Below are positions 11,569 to 19,876 of a stretch of 31,914 nt of DNA, piece by piece. The stretch spans positions 1 to 31,914 of the IMG/VR virus record IMGVR_UViG_3300025778_000056, one strand, 5' to 3'. Source of the DNA: a virus. The position numbers were made by a program, and so were the translations under genes. How positions within the stretch are numbered: the stretch's first letter is position 1; each line of letters opens with the position of its first letter. The notes under the pieces were generated by a model. The model was not told the DNA's origin and searched no databases. It saw only the letters and a list, made by a program, of their open reading frames with translations.

Positions 11569-13577
11569 TGTGAATCCTTAATTGACAAACCTGTATAGGG
11601 ATTTATTGATTTTTCAGCAGTTGCACCACTTCTAGCTTGTTTTACCTTTTCTTTAGCAAATTGTACAAATGGAATTGATGCTCCACCAGTTTTTGATGCT
11701 AAAAAACTTTCGCCTATGTTCTGTGCCGCTTGCCCCAAATACCCAGACAATGTATTTGAATGATTAAATACACCTGTTTTTGGTTGTGAAACTTTTGCAC
11801 CAAGTCCATTAATTTCAGCCAAATCTTGTGCTCCTTCTGCACCATGAATATCATAAAGTTTTTCTTTTTGTTTATCTAAAAACTTATTTAATGATGCTGG
11901 TGTAAAGTTTTTACTTTCACCAACAAAACCAGCTTTTTCTTTTGCTGAAATTATGTGCCCAGCTTTAATGGCTTCATGTGCCAAACTATCTTTACCCACT
12001 TCATCAATCATTCGTCTGACTGCTTCAGGAGTTGCATTAGTTACATATTTGTCATGGAACTTAGAAGCATTCAGACTTTCTAAGCCTTTTTCAGCTTCTT
12101 CTGGTGAGACTGCCTCACGCACTGCCGCTTTATAGGCTGGATTATTCTTAATCACATTCATACGTTCAGCATACAAAGCTCTTGCTTGATCTGCTAAAGG
12201 CTTAATAGATTGCAAATTATCTGGCAATGGCAATGTCTCAAGTTGTTGACGAATGATGTGTGCCGCAGCCCTACCAGTCCCTTTTGGGTTATCCCTCATT
12301 TCACTTGCTAAATTACTTCTTAAATTTTCGTAATCTTCAAAAGTCATGCTTCCATTTTTAACCAAATCGTCAATGTCACGTTTAATGCTTGGTAAATGTT
12401 CTTCATAAGCATTCTTTTTTAAGGCACGTTTTAATTCTGATTCAATATTTGTTTTTAATTGTGTAACATCAATAGGAAATTGACCAGCATTAGCATCTTC
12501 TAGCTTTTTATAGGCTTGTTTAATTGCTTGTAATCTTTGGTTATCCTTTTCAACTAAACCATTTATTTCAGCTTGTCCTATTCCACTTGGTGAACGATCA
12601 GTAACATTTTCAGCATGTTTGTCTAATAAATTATCAAATGCTTCAGAAAATTGTTTGGGTTGATTTTCAAAATGTTGTCCTAAAGTATCTTGATGTTTAC
12701 TTCTATTGTTCCATTCTTCAGCATATCTTGAAGTATGATTTGTTCTTTGACCAGCAGTCAAATCTATACCATGTTTTTCTTCTAACTTTCTAGTTTCTAA
12801 AGCAGGTAAATTAACTTCTTCTAGTGGAATATTACTAGCAACTGCTTTTAGTTCTGGACTAGCATCAGCAAGTGCTGATTGTAGTTGTGTAGCACGTTCA
12901 GTAACTGCTGAACCACCACTTTGCAAACCACTCATAGGTTGTTGTTCAATTCTTACTGTGCCAACTTTATTCTTTATTGCATTAGCTGTTGATTTTGGTA
13001 AATTTCCAAATTGTGACCAAAGTTGCTGTGTAGCTCGACCTGCTAATGGTGTCATACCCATAAGTTCAGGAACACCTGCTTGAGGTATTTTTAAAGGTTC
13101 AACTTTACCTTGTAGCCATTCCAAATAGTCTTGCCCTTCCTTAGTGCTAGGTTGTAGCCAATCTGCACTTTTGAGAAATTCTGATGCAATACGCTCCCCA
13201 ATAGGGCCGGGGGCCTTACCTGTCGAAATTGCTTCTGGCAAACTTTGTGCAACTCCCTTAACAGTTGCTACTAAAGGCAAAACAGCACCTGACACTAATG
13301 ACAATCCAGCTTCACCAGCACCTATAGCCTTTTTACTAAATGAATCTAAAAATTGCTCATATTGACTGCGATTTTGTGTCGATTTAGTAGGAGCTGATGG
13401 TTTATAGTTTTTGATCGTACTAATGTCAGGATCATTTTCATAATCATGGTATTCAAGATTTGGATTTTTACCTGACATTGTGCTTTTTTTAGGCGAAATT
13501 AAGCTAGTATCCATTCCTGATGGAGTGTAACTTTTTAAAACAGCTAGGTCTGGGTCTGATTCATAATCGTAAGCCAT
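11565..13577 (-). CDS. Large ejection-type virion protein (P22 gp16 position)
   Basis: The 670-residue protein is mostly helical and rich in Lys, Glu, Ala and Gln, with a glycine/alanine hydrophobic segment near residues 90-115 (AIGAGEAGLSLVSGAVLPLVATV) that might cross a membrane. The first 60 residues hold a duplicated motif: DYESDPDLAVLKSYTPS at the start and DYENDPDISTIKNYKPS about 40 residues later. No lysozyme or protease motif was found. It occupies the place of gp16 in the P22 order, after two other ejection-type genes. I infer that it is injected with the DNA. The stop/start pair with the upstream gene overlaps (TAATG). Confidence 0.6.
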   Translation of the reverse strand: MAYDYESDPDLAVLKSYTPSGMDTSLISPKKSTMSGKNPNLEYHDYENDPDISTIKNYKPSAPTKSTQNRSQYEQFLDSFSKKAIGAGEAGLSLVSGAVLPLVATVKGVAQSLPEAISTGKAPGPIGERIASEFLKSADWLQPSTKEGQDYLEWLQGKVEPLKIPQAGVPELMGMTPLAGRATQQLWSQFGNLPKSTANAIKNKVGTVRIEQQPMSGLQSGGSAVTERATQLQSALADASPELKAVASNIPLEEVNLPALETRKLEEKHGIDLTAGQRTNHTSRYAEEWNNRSKHQDTLGQHFENQPKQFSEAFDNLLDKHAENVTDRSPSGIGQAEINGLVEKDNQRLQAIKQAYKKLEDANAGQFPIDVTQLKTNIESELKRALKKNAYEEHLPSIKRDIDDLVKNGSMTFEDYENLRSNLASEMRDNPKGTGRAAAHIIRQQLETLPLPDNLQSIKPLADQARALYAERMNVIKNNPAYKAAVREAVSPEEAEKGLESLNASKFHDKYVTNATPEAVRRMIDEVGKDSLAHEAIKAGHIISAKEKAGFVGESKNFTPASLNKFLDKQKEKLYDIHGAEGAQDLAEINGLGAKVSQPKTGVFNHSNTLSGYLGQAAQNIGESFLASKTGGASIPFVQFAKEKVKQARSGATAEKSINPYTGLSIKDSQ

Positions 13578-15169
13578 TAAAAATCACCTTTTTCTAGTCG
13601 TTTCATGTTAAACATCTTTTCTTTCAATTTAGCATGATCGCTTGGACTTATTCCACTTAGTATTTCATTAACTTTTTCTTTTTTTGCTTTTGGTGTTAAA
13701 TTGCTTGAATTAACATTTTGAATCATAAATATTCTTGGATCGTAATTATTTTTCCAAGCCTCTTTAAATGCTAAAGTATTAGCATGACCATTAATATCAC
13801 CTTTGTTTTTAATGTATTTATCATAAGCAGTTGAATATTTTTCAAATGCTGTACTTGTAGCATCAGTTCTGTCAATAATTGACTGTAAAGCACCAGCAGT
13901 AATGTTTTCACTACCATTAGCTAATTGATTCATTTGTTGACCATGTACATTGTCAACACCCATAATTGCACCTTGTTGAATAGAATTTTGTGCAAGGTTT
14001 TTAATCAACTTGTCTAATTGTTCATTACCAGCAAGCCATTTACCAGCACCACGCAAAACTTGTTCTGGTTTACTTCCTGCTGTAGCTTCAATGTTTTGTC
14101 TAATTAAATTTGTTGTTTGTTTAGCATCTTGAGCTAATGTTGCTTTGTCAATAACTTGGGCATGATGACTTACACCAGCATCATAAGCAGATTGTTGTTG
14201 CTTATTAAGTTGTGTAATTCCACTAGTAGGAATAGTCATTAAATCATGTACAAGTGGTTCAAATCTAGATTTAGGTTGTGACATTTGTTGTGGCGTAATA
14301 CCTTTGGGTAAAGGTCCTGCCATTCCTACTGTACCTTTAATATTTGCCAACATATCATCTTTTGTTGGAATTTTCTTTTCTTCTGGGTTAGCTTGTCCTA
14401 CTGGCACAGGATTGCCATTAGCATCAATTTGATATTTCACTCCATTCAATTCAAAAATACTACTTGGATTTGCACCTTGCAATGTTGTTGCAGTAGCAGA
14501 TAATGGATTTACTTTAATCAATTGACCTTGAGCATTGGTTGTAATATTTGGAGCTTGTTGTGTTAACAAACCTTGTGCTCCAGTTCCAATTCTTGTGAAG
14601 TTTTGATAAATGTTAGGTAATTGTTCTGGGTTATTGTCAATTTTTGCAGTGATATGACCAAAATGCTCTAATGATTCAGATGGATCAAGACCTGCTTTCA
14701 CTGCTGTTTCAAAATCTTCTGCATTTAATTGATGTAATCTTTTTTTGGCTGATTGGGCAATTTTTTCATCAGGTGATTTGGCTAACTTTGTTAATCCAAG
14801 TATTTCTGGATCAGATGCTCTTGCTGATGAAATATCAAGTAATCTGCTTAATTTTTCTCCTGATAACTTTAATTTAGCTGATCCAGCTTGTGATTGTGCT
14901 GTCTGTGATTCTGATAGAGCTTGTGCAATTTTTGGATCAACTGTGCCTTCAGCTAATTTAGTTGCCGCTGCTGATTGTCGTAATAATTGTGGTTTCTGTT
15001 GTTCAGCAAATTCAGTTTCAGCTTGTTGTTGCCTTAAAGCCAAAGGATTAACTTGTTGTGCTTGCTGATAGGCTTGAGCACTTCTAGCAAAGTTCATAAT
15101 ATCAGCTAGACTCATTCCTTGTGGAGCTTGAGTCTTAGATGCTACATCTGAAAAATTAAAGTCTGCCAT
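13577..15169 (-). CDS. Ejection-type virion protein (P22 gp20 position)
   Basis: The 530-residue protein has long Gln/Ala/Lys-rich helical stretches at the N-terminus (SAQAYQQAQQVNPLALRQQQAETEF), a beta-like middle with ELNGVKYQIDANGNPVPV (about 237-254), and a helical C-terminal half with KFEAWKNNYDPRIF-like phrase read here as KEAWKNNYDPRIF. Such composition is typical of podovirus internal (injected) proteins; no enzyme motif is visible. Order and company (gp7-like before, a long helical protein after) support the call, sequence identity to gp20 does not. Ends with KRLEKGDF. Confidence 0.6.
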   Translation of the reverse strand: MADFNFSDVASKTQAPQGMSLADIMNFARSAQAYQQAQQVNPLALRQQQAETEFAEQQKPQLLRQSAAATKLAEGTVDPKIAQALSESQTAQSQAGSAKLKLSGEKLSRLLDISSARASDPEILGLTKLAKSPDEKIAQSAKKRLHQLNAEDFETAVKAGLDPSESLEHFGHITAKIDNNPEQLPNIYQNFTRIGTGAQGLLTQQAPNITTNAQGQLIKVNPLSATATTLQGANPSSIFELNGVKYQIDANGNPVPVGQANPEEKKIPTKDDMLANIKGTVGMAGPLPKGITPQQMSQPKSRFEPLVHDLMTIPTSGITQLNKQQQSAYDAGVSHHAQVIDKATLAQDAKQTTNLIRQNIEATAGSKPEQVLRGAGKWLAGNEQLDKLIKNLAQNSIQQGAIMGVDNVHGQQMNQLANGSENITAGALQSIIDRTDATSTAFEKYSTAYDKYIKNKGDINGHANTLAFKEAWKNNYDPRIFMIQNVNSSNLTPKAKKEKVNEILSGISPSDHAKLKEKMFNMKRLEKGDF

Positions 15170-15177
15170 GTTAGTCC

Positions 15178-15996
15178 TTATTGATTAGAGCTAGGGACAA
15201 CACCACCAGTGTTGAAATAACTTGCAATACCATTAGGTTGATTCAAGTTATAAGATGATCCTTGATTTACACCATTAGGGTTTCCAGAAGCTAATAAGGC
15301 TGAAAGTGTTAAGTTGTTGCCTATGCCAGAGGCAGTGTTTCCATACGCATTAGCCGCGCCTACTTGTCCTGCGGCCTGTGCGTTGGCTGACCCCACCCCA
15401 AGTTGTGCAATATTCGTTGCATTTCCTGTAGAAAGATTGGATAGCCCTGTAACAGCATTCTGACCAATACCAGCAATACCTGCTAACTTGTTATAGATGT
15501 TAGTTTGCTGAGTCTGACCTTGGTTAAAGGCTTGGTTTTGCTGACCCATGTAATTAGTCAAGGCATTTTGATATGCTCCTTGAGCAGTGTTTTGTGTATA
15601 GTCTTGTAAACCTTTAAGAGCATTACCACCAATAAGTCCACCAGTTGCATTGTTTGCTAGATTAGTAGCAGTTTGGCCTTGTTGCAATTGGAACTGGTAA
15701 TTAGGTGCTAGATTAGCATTCAGGTCTTGAGCTGTAAAAGGCTGATAAGTTGACGTTGGTGTTGTCAAATAAGGCATTTGCTGATTTAAACCAGCTAAAC
15801 CTTGTGCTCCAGTTTGCTGGTAAGGAGCATAATTAGGAGCAAGGTTTTGATAATTAGCTTGAAGTTGTTGTTGAGCATTTTGGGATGCGTTGGCTTGTGT
15901 CTGTGCCGCACTCTTGCTCGCATTCGCACTATTAATCCCACCCAACAAGTTAATACCTGCTGAAGCTAATAGTGCATCTCCTGTAGTAAAACCCAT
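15178..15996 (-). CDS. DNA-transfer (ejection) protein, P22 gp7-like
   Basis: The 272-residue protein has an N-terminal glycine-rich hydrophobic segment (ALLASAGINLLGG), an Ala/Gln-rich helix (SAAQTQANASQNAQQQLQANY), and a conserved middle with YAPYQQTGAQGLAGLN, PFTAQDL and PNYQFQLQQGQ. These phrases are typical of phage DNA-transfer proteins of the gp7/p33 type that leave the virion during infection. The rest is low-complexity Asn/Gln/Gly. The ATG at 15996 has AAAGGAG six bases upstream; a TTG two codons before it is too close to that site. First of three ejection-type genes in the P22 order. Confidence 0.75.
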   Translation of the reverse strand: MGFTTGDALLASAGINLLGGINSANASKSAAQTQANASQNAQQQLQANYQNLAPNYAPYQQTGAQGLAGLNQQMPYLTTPTSTYQPFTAQDLNANLAPNYQFQLQQGQTATNLANNATGGLIGGNALKGLQDYTQNTAQGAYQNALTNYMGQQNQAFNQGQTQQTNIYNKLAGIAGIGQNAVTGLSNLSTGNATNIAQLGVGSANAQAAGQVGAANAYGNTASGIGNNLTLSALLASGNPNGVNQGSSYNLNQPNGIASYFNTGGVVPSSNQ

Positions 15997-16026
15997 GATC
16001 AACTCCTTTGGCTTAATTATCGCCTT

Positions 16027-16470
16027 TTACAACAATTTGGTGAATACTTTATCAATACATTTAAAGCCCATAAATTCAAACAACTTTGAATTATCCAAAT
16101 GAACCTTTGTGTTGTAAACAATCCTATTCACACCCATTTCTTTTAACAGTTTTTCAGCAAACTGAAACATTCTTAAACCATTTCTGCCTTTTCGATATTC
16201 TTTTTTTAAAAAATAAATATCTTCTGAAGCAGTCAAACAAGTTTTGTAATGCAAATGTGGAGAAATAAAGAAAATCACATAACCAATAAGCTCATCATCT
16301 TGTTTACAAGTTATGAACTTCATTCTTCCACCTTGCCACAAATGCAAGTAAACATCCCAATCTGGGTCTAATGGAAACTCTTTAGTTACTGACAATTCCT
16401 CATAATGCTCAACAATGACCTTTTTTAGGTCTTCCAAATTTTCTAACCAATCATCATCTTTTAGAATCAT
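16027..16470 (-). CDS. GNAT-family acetyltransferase
   Basis: The 147-residue protein has the GNAT layout: an N-terminal helix-loop, a strand with MKFITCKQDDELIGYVIFFI (about 50-69), a strand EDIYFLKKEYRKGRNGLRMF (about 83-102) holding the acetyl-CoA-binding loop R-K-G-R-N-G, and a last strand/helix with NSKLFEFMGFKCIDKVFTKLL. Acetyl transfer to an unknown acceptor is the expected activity. Genes of this type occur within the head/tail block of several podovirus genomes; whether the target is a virion protein or a host molecule is unknown. It overlaps its upstream neighbour as ATGA. Confidence 0.8.
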   Translation of the reverse strand: MILKDDDWLENLEDLKKVIVEHYEELSVTKEFPLDPDWDVYLHLWQGGRMKFITCKQDDELIGYVIFFISPHLHYKTCLTASEDIYFLKKEYRKGRNGLRMFQFAEKLLKEMGVNRIVYNTKVHLDNSKLFEFMGFKCIDKVFTKLL

Positions 16471-16688
16471 AGATTGTAAAAAGGCACTTTGTACTGTTTA
16501 CCATTTACAGTCACTTGCATGTACCCTGCTGGTGTTGAAGGTAGAGCTGGTGTTGTAGTGGTTGCTGAGAAATTTAGCATGTTCAAGAAAAATTGTTGCC
16601 AAGGCCTTGTAGGTCTTTTGGAACTTGCATCCAAAAACTCAGCTTGTGGGTAAGGATTAGTCTGTGGTGAGCCATAGGTATTAGCCAT
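16467..16688 (-). CDS. Small virion-region protein, unknown function
   Basis: The 73-residue product starts MANTYGSPQTNPYPQAEFLD, has a central RPTRPWQQFFLNMLNF, and ends in a beta-like hairpin (YMQVTVNGKQYKVPFYNL). It sits between the gp10-like protein and the GNAT gene with overlapping codons on both sides (TAATG before, ATGA after). Small proteins with the phrase (R)PWxxFFxxLxx are found next to tail genes in many podoviruses and may be structural. No function known. Confidence 0.6.
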   Translation of the reverse strand: MANTYGSPQTNPYPQAEFLDASSKRPTRPWQQFFLNMLNFSATTTTPALPSTPAGYMQVTVNGKQYKVPFYNL

Positions 16689-19600
16689 TAGTTCTCTCCT
16701 TGACTAGCCTTGAGGTTAGCAGAAATGATCGTAGCATTCACTGGATCAGTTACCACTACCTCAAAAATCTTGTCCCTAGACCATCCTAAACGCCTCCAGA
16801 TGGCACGATTCTTGTACTTGCCAATTTTACCAATGGATACCCAGTGCTCCTTAGACCATGTTGATCCACCATCATTGGACCATCTGAGCATGGCTTTAGG
16901 ATCAACACCTTGTGAACCTTCAAAGGCAGGACTAGGAATATTGTAGGCAGGAAACTGTAAAGTCAAAGCATTCAGCAAGGCAGTAGCTGTTTGAGCACTT
17001 GTAACTTGATGGTTTGCTGTGTACTGTGTTGGATAGCCTCCAGAGCCATTTACAGGTGTTCCTACAGTGACTTGAGTTGTGGTAACCCTGTTAGTCAAAG
17101 CAGTAGTTAAATTGACTGCAAAAGGCTGTATTGACGTTGGAGGTGCAAGTGTGTCGTTAGTGTTGTACCAAATGTAGAAGTGGCACTTGTTAGTGTAAAA
17201 GCTAGGAATGGTTTCCCATGTAGCTAACTGATAGTAAGGACTTGCTGTCAGTGGTGTTGTGTTTGCTGTGTAGGTGTTGATCAATCCTACACCAAATGAT
17301 CCAATAGGATTCGTAGCATCACCAGCACCAATGGTTACTAAGTTCATTGGACCATACAAATTCATACATGCTTTAGGCCATGTGCCATTTGTCGTAGCTT
17401 GTGCCATGACACCTTCAATTGCAAGGTAACCACCAGCACTGTTGCCAGCTACCATAAGGCCAAATTGTGCTACTTGTTGTTGTAGACTTGCCCACAAAGC
17501 ATTTTGACTTGGTGCTCCTAAATAACCAGCATTAGGATTTAACAAGAAATTGATAACTTGAGCAATGTCATTTACGTCATTAGGATAGTCACCAGATGGA
17601 GTTAGCCTGTAGTTTGTAGAAATAACGACATAGTTAGCTAACACAATAGGATTGTAAATAGCAGTGTCACTAGCCTTGTCACCACCACTCCATCCACCAC
17701 CATGTATCCAAAGGACAACTCCATTAGGCATTTGACCATTCTTGTTGACAGCATCCCATGAGCTTGGGCTAATGATGTCTACTTTTTGAAGTGGGTCAGT
17801 CCCATAGGGTACGTCAGAAATTGTTGCACCTAAAGAAGGAGCACCTAAAGAAACTCCTGAAAAAGAAGTTGGAGTAGAGGATGGTATAGAGTAGCCTTGG
17901 CCTGTTTGAGAATTTCCACTGATTGCGTATCCTGAGATGGCAATGCCAGCTATGCCTGAAGTGGTATAACTTGCATTTGGGTTTGACAATCCCACTGCTG
18001 GCATAAACTGAATCTGCAATTCCTCAAAATATTGACGTTGCAAATCAGAAACCAAATGTGGTGCTCTCCTTAGTCTCCTAATCTCTTGACCATTGTCAGT
18101 GTAGTTATTAGGGTCTAACTCGTACAAATTACCATTTTGGTAGTCACCAACATAAACTAAACCATTAAATACAGCACAACAGTTGCCACGATGTCTGTGG
18201 TAAACATTATTATTATCTACAGCAAGCCACTTGTGCCACATGCCTGTGGTGTTGTCCCATACCCATGTCAAGTCAATACTTGGAAAGGTAATTACATAGC
18301 ACTCATGGCCTTCTAGTTGATAGGTCCAAGCAATAGCATCTGAGATGTTTTGGTTGACAAGGGTGTTTTCAACTGCGTGAGTGGAGATGCGAGTAGGCAC
18401 ATACCCATTCATCATTACAACTTGGCCTTGGCCTCGTTGGTTTCTAGAGAGGTATGCAAAGGAGTTGCCAACACGAGAGACTGAGAATTTGGCAATGATG
18501 CCATGCTGTGTGGAGGTGCCGGGGATTCGCTGGAAAGGAAACGGAAAGCTCCCCACATCCACCCACACCTCACTCGATACCTCACCTAGTAAGTACACCT
18601 CACGATGGTCAACAATTAGTGATACCAAGTTATCTGGAGCACCATCCTTGCTACTAAACTGCAAAGGAGCTGACAATGTGCTCAACAAATTACTCGATCC
18701 CCATTGCTGTGTATTTGGCCTGTTATAGACAAATATATTGTCCACAATGTCCACCACATCAGCACCTGTAAACGCTCCATCTGTGCTTGGCAAAATCGAA
18801 AAAGCAGAAGCAGTCAGTGTTGATAAGTTACCAAGTGGTGATATGTTAGCAAGGGCAGATGCTCCTGAACCTGATCCACCACTAAAATTCAAAGCAGGGT
18901 TTGATGTATAAAATGATCCACCATTAGCAATTGAATAATCATTGTTAAGGCTGAACGTCAAGGTTATAGAAGCACCTTTGCCTGTTCCACCACTGAATGA
19001 TGTAGCACCACTTGGAGCAACTGTGTAAGTTCCTACATTGTAAATAGAGACACCAGTAATCACACCACTAGAAACTGTTGTGACCTTGAGCTGACAAGCA
19101 GTTGTGTAAGTTCCACCAAAGCCAGTGATGATGTCACCAACTGTGTATCCTGTTCCACCAGATGTAATTGTTGTAGACACAACTCCTATTGAGTTCCAAG
19201 TCACTGATGCAACAGTACCACCAAAAGGAGGGTTAGCAATTGTGACTGAAGGGACTGTTGTATAACCTGTGCCAGCATTTAATAGATTAATTGCTACAAC
19301 ACTGCCATTGGTTACATAGTTGTTGATGGAGTAAAGACCTAAACCATTTCCACTTGTAGGGACTGAGGTAATGATCGTGTTTGGAGGTATGTTTGTGCCT
19401 GTGATGGTCTGACCAACTACCAAAGGTCCAGAAATAATGCCTGTGACATTGATCTGATAACCAGAGATATTACCAATGAAAGAAGTGGTAATGTAGGAGC
19501 TGATGTAAACACTGTACCTGTTAACACCATCTGTGATCATCACATAAAGGCCATTGTCAGCAATGCCAACTCTGCCTGTTGTAGTGGTGAGGTTACCAAG

Positions 19601-19876
19601 GGTAAAAAGGTTGCCAAGAGTATCAAGAGCATAAACACCAGAGCCACAGACTGCAATCAAGTATTTACCACCAGAAAGGGTGCGTAGGCCTCGAACTTCA
19701 GCAGTTTGGGGAAGGGCAGTTAACAGCGTGAGACCCGGCGTAGGGTAGAGTGCCACCACCCCCCTTTGACCTGCTTGCTTGAGTGGGTCTATTTCAGGGC
19801 GAAAGTTAATACACTCCTGATCATCTTGGTAGATGGATGGAGAAGTATACGATGGGCCAACAAACCCAAAGTCCAT
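16688..19876 (-). CDS. P22 gp10-like tail protein with inserted esterase domain
   Basis: The outer parts of this 1062-residue protein match the P22 gp10 (packaged-DNA stabilisation) family: MDFGFVGPSYTSPS...DDQECINFRPE at the start, VWVDVGSFPFPFQRIPGTSTQHGI (437-460), YQLEGHECYVITFP (519-532) and the C-terminal MLRWSNDGGSTWSKEHW (996-1012). Two insertions enlarge it. Residues about 132-345 form a beta-rich, Gly/Thr/Ser repeat region. Residues about 675-980 form an alpha/beta-hydrolase: HGGGW oxyanion motif (725-729), nucleophile elbow GNSAGG with Ser813, and candidate Asp908 and His956. The insertion lies between QFMPAVGL and the DPKAMLRWS segment, which normally are adjacent in the family. 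The protein would sit in the tail and expose an esterase, perhaps removing acyl groups from host surface glycans. That role is inferred. Confidence 0.85.
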   Translation of the reverse strand: MDFGFVGPSYTSPSIYQDDQECINFRPEIDPLKQAGQRGVVALYPTPGLTLLTALPQTAEVRGLRTLSGGKYLIAVCGSGVYALDTLGNLFTLGNLTTTTGRVGIADNGLYVMITDGVNRYSVYISSYITTSFIGNISGYQINVTGIISGPLVVGQTITGTNIPPNTIITSVPTSGNGLGLYSINNYVTNGSVVAINLLNAGTGYTTVPSVTIANPPFGGTVASVTWNSIGVVSTTITSGGTGYTVGDIITGFGGTYTTACQLKVTTVSSGVITGVSIYNVGTYTVAPSGATSFSGGTGKGASITLTFSLNNDYSIANGGSFYTSNPALNFSGGSGSGASALANISPLGNLSTLTASAFSILPSTDGAFTGADVVDIVDNIFVYNRPNTQQWGSSNLLSTLSAPLQFSSKDGAPDNLVSLIVDHREVYLLGEVSSEVWVDVGSFPFPFQRIPGTSTQHGIIAKFSVSRVGNSFAYLSRNQRGQGQVVMMNGYVPTRISTHAVENTLVNQNISDAIAWTYQLEGHECYVITFPSIDLTWVWDNTTGMWHKWLAVDNNNVYHRHRGNCCAVFNGLVYVGDYQNGNLYELDPNNYTDNGQEIRRLRRAPHLVSDLQRQYFEELQIQFMPAVGLSNPNASYTTSGIAGIAISGYAISGNSQTGQGYSIPSSTPTSFSGVSLGAPSLGATISDVPYGTDPLQKVDIISPSSWDAVNKNGQMPNGVVLWIHGGGWSGGDKASDTAIYNPIVLANYVVISTNYRLTPSGDYPNDVNDIAQVINFLLNPNAGYLGAPSQNALWASLQQQVAQFGLMVAGNSAGGYLAIEGVMAQATTNGTWPKACMNLYGPMNLVTIGAGDATNPIGSFGVGLINTYTANTTPLTASPYYQLATWETIPSFYTNKCHFYIWYNTNDTLAPPTSIQPFAVNLTTALTNRVTTTQVTVGTPVNGSGGYPTQYTANHQVTSAQTATALLNALTLQFPAYNIPSPAFEGSQGVDPKAMLRWSNDGGSTWSKEHWVSIGKIGKYKNRAIWRRLGWSRDKIFEVVVTDPVNATIISANLKASQGEN
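16937..17854 (-). other. Inserted alpha/beta-hydrolase (esterase) domain
   Basis: This stretch encodes residues about 675-980 of the gp10-like protein. It begins in a linker, enters with VPYGTDPLQKVDIISP (a start typical of acyl/feruloyl esterase-like hydrolases), has HGGGW, NYRLTP, GNSAGG, then WYNTNDTLAPP with the Asp and YTANHQ with the His. All catalytic parts are present in the right order. Boundaries are approximate. Confidence 0.8.
18842..19483 (-). other. Inserted beta-rich repeat region in the gp10-like protein
   Basis: Residues about 132-345 interrupt the family's N-terminal beta-propeller-like part. First comes a unit of about 60 residues (NISGYQINVTGIISG...GTNIPPNTIITS) that resembles the insertion in the gp4-like protein. 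Then come at least four looser units of the GxGYTxxPxVxI kind (around 202, 241, 282 and 320). Probably surface decoration or an adhesive module; function unknown. Confidence 0.6.
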
